In this document: in pieces, positions 60,697-64,000 of the stretch
Numbering within the stretch: the stretch's first letter is position 1
How the letters are laid out: every line of letters starts with the position of its first letter
Source: Gemmatimonadota bacterium
GTDB taxonomy: Bacteria > Gemmatimonadota > Gemmatimonadetes > Gemmatimonadales > Gemmatimonadaceae
DNA length: 64,000 nt
Reading direction: 5' to 3'
Assembly (NCBI GenBank): GCA_028287305.1
Contig: JAQBPX010000015.1
Location: forward strand, 1 to 64,000
The notes under the pieces: generated by a model
Told to the model about the DNA's origin: nothing
Databases searched by the model: none
What the model saw: the letters and a program-made list of their open reading frames with translations, nothing else
Position numbers and translations under genes: made by a program

Positions 60697-63315
60697 ATGG
60701 CAGTCATGACCGCATCACCGCCCGCCCGCGCCCGCCTCGCGCACGATCACGGCGCGTTTCGCCTCCCCCACGGCGACCGGCAGTGGTGCGCCTTCGAGCT
60801 CATCGAGCGCCAGGCGCTGCGCACGCCGCACGCGACGGCGGTGGCGCACGAGAACACGCGATGGAGCTATGCCGAGCTCGATCGGCGCGCCACGCGAGTT
60901 GCCGTTGAGCTCGCGCAGATGGGCGTGGGCAGGGGCAGCCTGGTGGCGCTGTGCACCAGTCGCACGCCGCGCATGGTCGCCGCGATACTCGGCATTCACA
61001 AGGCGGGCGCCGCCTACGTGCCGCTCGACAGCCAGTATCCGCCCAACCGCACCGCGTTCATGCTCGACGACACGTGCCCGCAGGTACTGCTGACGGAGAC
61101 GTCGCTGCTGTCGGGACTGCCGCTGCCCAGCTGCGCCATGCTCCTGCTCGACACGCTCGACCTCGACGAGCCCGTGTCCGGCTGGATAGCGCCACTCGTG
61201 TCGCCGCACGACCTGTCACACGTGATCTACACCTCGGGTTCCACCGGCACGCCCAAGGGGGTGGCGATCGAGCACCACAGCCTGACGTCACTGGTGGAGT
61301 GGTCCGCCAGCGCCTTCAGCGAGCAGGAGCTTGGCGGATTGCTCAGCTGGACGTCCCTCTGCTTCGACGTCTCGGTGTTCGAGCTGTTCGCGCCGCTCGC
61401 GCACGGTGGCACGGTGATTCTGTGCGACCACCTCGCCTACCCCGATCCCACGCTGGGATGTGAGGTACGCATGCTCAGCACGGTTCCGTCGCTGATGCGG
61501 GAGTTGCTTCGCAGGGGCTCGATTCCCAGCTCTATCACCACCGTGCTACTCGCGGGCGAGCCCCTCACGACCGCCATGGCGGACCTCGTTCACCAGCGAC
61601 CGTTCCCCACTCGCGTGCTCGACCTCTACGGTCCCTCCGAATGCACCACGTTTTCCACGTGCGGCGAGCGCCGGCGAGGTGATCCCGCAACGATCGGCCG
61701 GCCGATCACGGGCACCAGCGTCACGATCCTCGATGAGGCCGGCCGACGCGCGGCCGCCGGAGAGTCCGGCGAGCTGTTCATCAGCGGCGCGGGAGTGGGG
61801 CGCGAGTATCTCCATCGCCCAGCGCTCACCGCCGAGCGGTTCGTCATGATGGAGGACGCGTCGGGTCGCGTCGCGCGCCACTATCGCACGGGGGACCGGG
61901 TACGCGAGCGCGCTGATGGACAGCTCGAGTTCATCGGCCGGCTCGACAACCAGGTGAAGGTGCACGGGGTCCGCATCGAGCTGGGCGAGATCGAGGCGGC
62001 CATCCTGGCCACGGGTCTCGCCCAGGAATGCGTCGCCGCCGTCCAGCGAGACGCAGGCGGCTCGCCTTCCATCGCTGCCTACGTCCTGCGCCACGTACGC
62101 GCGCCGACGGTCTCGGCACCCACGCTGCGGAACCTCCTCGAGCAGACACTCGTTCGAGCGATGATCCCGGCCTCCATCACGTTCGTCGAGTCACTCCCGC
62201 TCGGCGCAACCGGCAAGATCGACCGAAGCCGTCTCCCTGCTCCGAGCGCTCCCGAAGGAATCCGTGCCCCGGCCGTTCAGGATGATTCGCTCGCAGGGCG
62301 CGTAGCGCGGCTGTTCGCACTCGCGCTGGGCCACTCGAGCTTCACGTTCACGGACGACTTCTTCGATCTCGGGGGCACCTCGTTGATGGCGCTTCGACTT
62401 TCGGAGGAGGTCCATCGTGAATTCGATGTCCGGGTGCCCCTCGCCGCGCTCGTGGGCGGAACGTCGGTCATGGCGCTCGCTGCACTGGTGATGGATTGCG
62501 GACCCGCTCTCAAGCACGGCGGTCCCCTGGTAGCCATCCGTACGGCAGGTGCGCGCCTCCCATTCTTCCTCGTGCACGCTGCGGGTGGCAATGTCCTCAT
62601 CTACCGCGCCCTGGCGGCTCAGCTGCCGCCCGACCTCCCGGTGTACGCGCTACAGGCGTCCGGCCTGGACGGGTCGACGCAGGCGCTCGATCGGGTGGAA
62701 CACATGGCTGCACTGTACGTGCAGCACGTTCGAGATGTGCAGCAGCATGGACCCTACAGGCTCGGCGGCTCTTCCGTAGGGGGCTCGGTGGCACTGGAGA
62801 TGGCCCGGCTGCTCGAGGAGAGCGGGGAGCAGGTGTCGCTCGTCGCCTTGCTCGACACCTTTCCATCGCGCAACTCATTCACGGTAGAGCGACGGGGTCC
62901 GCTCGGTCGCGCACGCAGCGCGTTATGGAGGCTCGCTACGGTGTTCGCCAGCGCGGAGGCCCGCCGCAGCGTGATCACGCAGCTGCGCCGGACGATATTC
63001 CGGGGACTCCGCAGTCCGCTCCGCTCGAGGACTCATGCGGCGGGACCCACGACTGCGGTCGCACTGGTGGTGAGGGGCTGTCGGGACGCCCACGTTGCCT
63101 ACCGTCCATCACGAACTCGCGTGCGCCCGACCCTGCTACGTGCGATGCAGCTGCGAGCCGGTACTCGCGACTTCAGCGATCCTCGACCGCTTTGGGAAAG
63201 GGCGCTCCCCGGACACGTGGACGTGACCGACGTGCCGGGCAACCATGAGAGCATGCTCGCAGAACCCCATGTAGCAGCGCTCGCGCAGCGCCTCGATGCG
63301 CTGCTGGTGCCATGA
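60697..63315 (+). CDS. Single-module nonribosomal peptide synthetase (A-PCP-TE)
   Basis: The protein is 872 residues. The adenylation domain (about 30-515) has all core motifs: A3 YTSGSTGTPKG (178-188), A5 LYGPSEC (310-316), A7 HYRTGDRV, A8 GRLDNQVKVHGVRIELGEIE, and A10 GATGKIDR with the catalytic Lys507. The residue aligned to Asp235 of PheA is Asp224, which implies an alpha-amino acid substrate. A carrier domain has FFDLGGTSLMALRL with Ser562 for phosphopantetheine. A type I thioesterase has HAAGGN, GSSVGGSVAL (Ser693) and a late NHESML His. There is no condensation domain, so it may release, transfer or dimerise one amino acid. Start is ATG 60697 or 60706. Confidence 0.93.
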   Translation: MAVMTASPPARARLAHDHGAFRLPHGDRQWCAFELIERQALRTPHATAVAHENTRWSYAELDRRATRVAVELAQMGVGRGSLVALCTSRTPRMVAAILGIHKAGAAYVPLDSQYPPNRTAFMLDDTCPQVLLTETSLLSGLPLPSCAMLLLDTLDLDEPVSGWIAPLVSPHDLSHVIYTSGSTGTPKGVAIEHHSLTSLVEWSASAFSEQELGGLLSWTSLCFDVSVFELFAPLAHGGTVILCDHLAYPDPTLGCEVRMLSTVPSLMRELLRRGSIPSSITTVLLAGEPLTTAMADLVHQRPFPTRVLDLYGPSECTTFSTCGERRRGDPATIGRPITGTSVTILDEAGRRAAAGESGELFISGAGVGREYLHRPALTAERFVMMEDASGRVARHYRTGDRVRERADGQLEFIGRLDNQVKVHGVRIELGEIEAAILATGLAQECVAAVQRDAGGSPSIAAYVLRHVRAPTVSAPTLRNLLEQTLVRAMIPASITFVESLPLGATGKIDRSRLPAPSAPEGIRAPAVQDDSLAGRVARLFALALGHSSFTFTDDFFDLGGTSLMALRLSEEVHREFDVRVPLAALVGGTSVMALAALVMDCGPALKHGGPLVAIRTAGARLPFFLVHAAGGNVLIYRALAAQLPPDLPVYALQASGLDGSTQALDRVEHMAALYVQHVRDVQQHGPYRLGGSSVGGSVALEMARLLEESGEQVSLVALLDTFPSRNSFTVERRGPLGRARSALWRLATVFASAEARRSVITQLRRTIFRGLRSPLRSRTHAAGPTTAVALVVRGCRDAHVAYRPSRTRVRPTLLRAMQLRAGTRDFSDPRPLWERALPGHVDVTDVPGNHESMLAEPHVAALAQRLDALLVP

Positions 63316-63962
63316 TCGGGGTCGATCCGGGCACAACTCCCAGTGTGCAACTCTGGGAGGTACGCACCTCGGGTCCTGTACGCGCCACGTTGCTCAACGC
63401 CTCGGAGCGCGCACGTGCGAACCGAATGGCCAGTCCAGGCACCAGGCGGTTGTTCGTGACCTGTCGCACGGCGCTGCGAGTGATCCTCGGCGATGCGCTC
63501 GGCTTGCCCCCCCTCTCCATAGCACTGGTTGCGGGCGCTGGGGGCAAGCCCGCGCTGGACATGCCGGCCGCGCTGTCCTTCAACGTGTCGCACTCCGGCG
63601 ACGTCGCACTCATTGCGCTTGCGCGGGGCGTGAATGTGGGCGTCGACGTGGAGCGAGTGCCGGATGACGTTGCCGCGCTCGCCGCCGTCGAGGCGTACCT
63701 CACGCCGCGCGAGCGACGGGAACTGATCGCTCACCTGCCCGCCGAACACCCGGGCTTCGTGACGGCCGCGTGGACGCGTCGCGAGGCGCTGCTCAAGGGA
63801 CGGGGCGCTGGCATCTCGGAGGTTGGACTTCGAAGGGACCCCACCACGGACCCCGACTGGACGGTCCGTGACGTCGAGATGCCCCCCGGTTACCGGGCCG
63901 CCCTCGCCGTCGAACTTCCCTGCTGGACGGGCCTCGTGACCCGGGAGCGGTTCACCGGCTAG
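63312..63962 (+). CDS. 4'-phosphopantetheinyl transferase (Sfp-type)
   Basis: This protein activates carrier domains by transferring phosphopantetheine from CoA. It is 216 residues, starting at an ATGA overlap with the NRPS stop, so it almost certainly modifies that carrier domain. Motifs are FNVSHSGDVALIAL, NVGVDVERV (Mg-binding Asp/Glu) and AAWTRREALLKGRG. The usual WxxKEA motif has Arg in place of Lys (WTRREA), a conservative change. The last 38 bases of the window after its stop show nothing. Confidence 0.93.
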   Translation: MIGVDPGTTPSVQLWEVRTSGPVRATLLNASERARANRMASPGTRRLFVTCRTALRVILGDALGLPPLSIALVAGAGGKPALDMPAALSFNVSHSGDVALIALARGVNVGVDVERVPDDVAALAAVEAYLTPRERRELIAHLPAEHPGFVTAAWTRREALLKGRGAGISEVGLRRDPTTDPDWTVRDVEMPPGYRAALAVELPCWTGLVTRERFTG

Positions 63963-64000
63963 TCGCTTCTGCGCGGGGGCATCCAACCAGCGGGCCCTGG

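Overview
The window is GC-rich bacterial DNA. It is almost entirely a very large surface-polysaccharide (capsule, exopolysaccharide or O-antigen-like) biosynthesis and export locus. Gene style (high GC, many GTG and TTG starts, tightly overlapping ATGA/GTGA/TGATG junctions, a long CapD/WbpM-type dehydratase, Wza/Wzc pairing, a DUF892 ferritin-like protein) suggests a diderm environmental bacterium. Gemmatimonadota is my best guess from protein flavour, but no 16S rRNA or other marker gene is present, so this is only an inference.

Layout. 1-1190: an IS30-family insertion sequence cut by the window edge. 1262-12938 (+): a Tat-type class V aminotransferase, an MBOAT/SGNH-like acyl-transfer pair, a Wzm/Wzt ABC exporter, then a compact run of PqqD-like protein, two GT2 enzymes, an HprK-like kinase fused to a GT2, and an SDR fused to a nucleotidyltransferase. 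This run ends in the eroded 5' stub of a second MBOAT gene. 13229-15800 (-): a long membrane CapD/WbpM nucleotide-sugar dehydratase and a small secreted, probably beta-barrel protein. 15927-16577 (+): an unknown membrane protein. 16588-35192 (-): a long Wzx/Wzy-type array with BY-kinase (Wzc), an unusual fusion of initiating phosphoglycosyltransferase with outer-membrane exporter (Wza), a DegT aminotransferase, glycosyltransferases, a PaaK/CapK-like ligase, an asparagine synthase, a GNAT, a Wzy-type polymerase or ligase, a methyltransferase and a WecB-type epimerase. 35409-42691 (+): Wzx flippase, methyltransferase, second asparagine synthase, NodB deacetylase, GT4 and a sugar epimerase. 42704-59949 (mostly -): formyltransferase, methyltransferase, glycosyltransferases (one a GT2-GT4 fusion), two tandem OafA-like acyltransferase/SGNH proteins, a GT-C-like membrane protein, deacetylase-like proteins and a GGDEF-EAL c-di-GMP protein. 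60063-60578 (-): DUF892 ferritin-like protein. 60697-63962 (+): a one-module NRPS (A-PCP-TE) with its own Sfp-type phosphopantetheinyl transferase.

How it fits together. CapD (4,6-dehydratase) plus DegT (4-aminotransferase) would make a UDP-4-amino-4,6-dideoxy sugar. A GNAT or the formyltransferase could acylate it, and the phosphoglycosyltransferase domain would load it on undecaprenyl phosphate. GTs extend the chain, Wzx flips it, Wzy joins the repeats, and Wza/Wzc export them and set chain length. Acyltransferases, methyltransferases and deacetylases decorate the product. The Wzm/Wzt pair implies a second, ABC-dependent glycan. The c-di-GMP enzyme could link production to lifestyle. The most unusual parts are the PqqD/HprK/NTase module with sugar-enzyme fusions, the PGT-OPX fusion, and the stand-alone NRPS-PPTase pair. 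No tRNA, rRNA or CRISPR array was seen, and no stretch over 300 bases lacks a gene.
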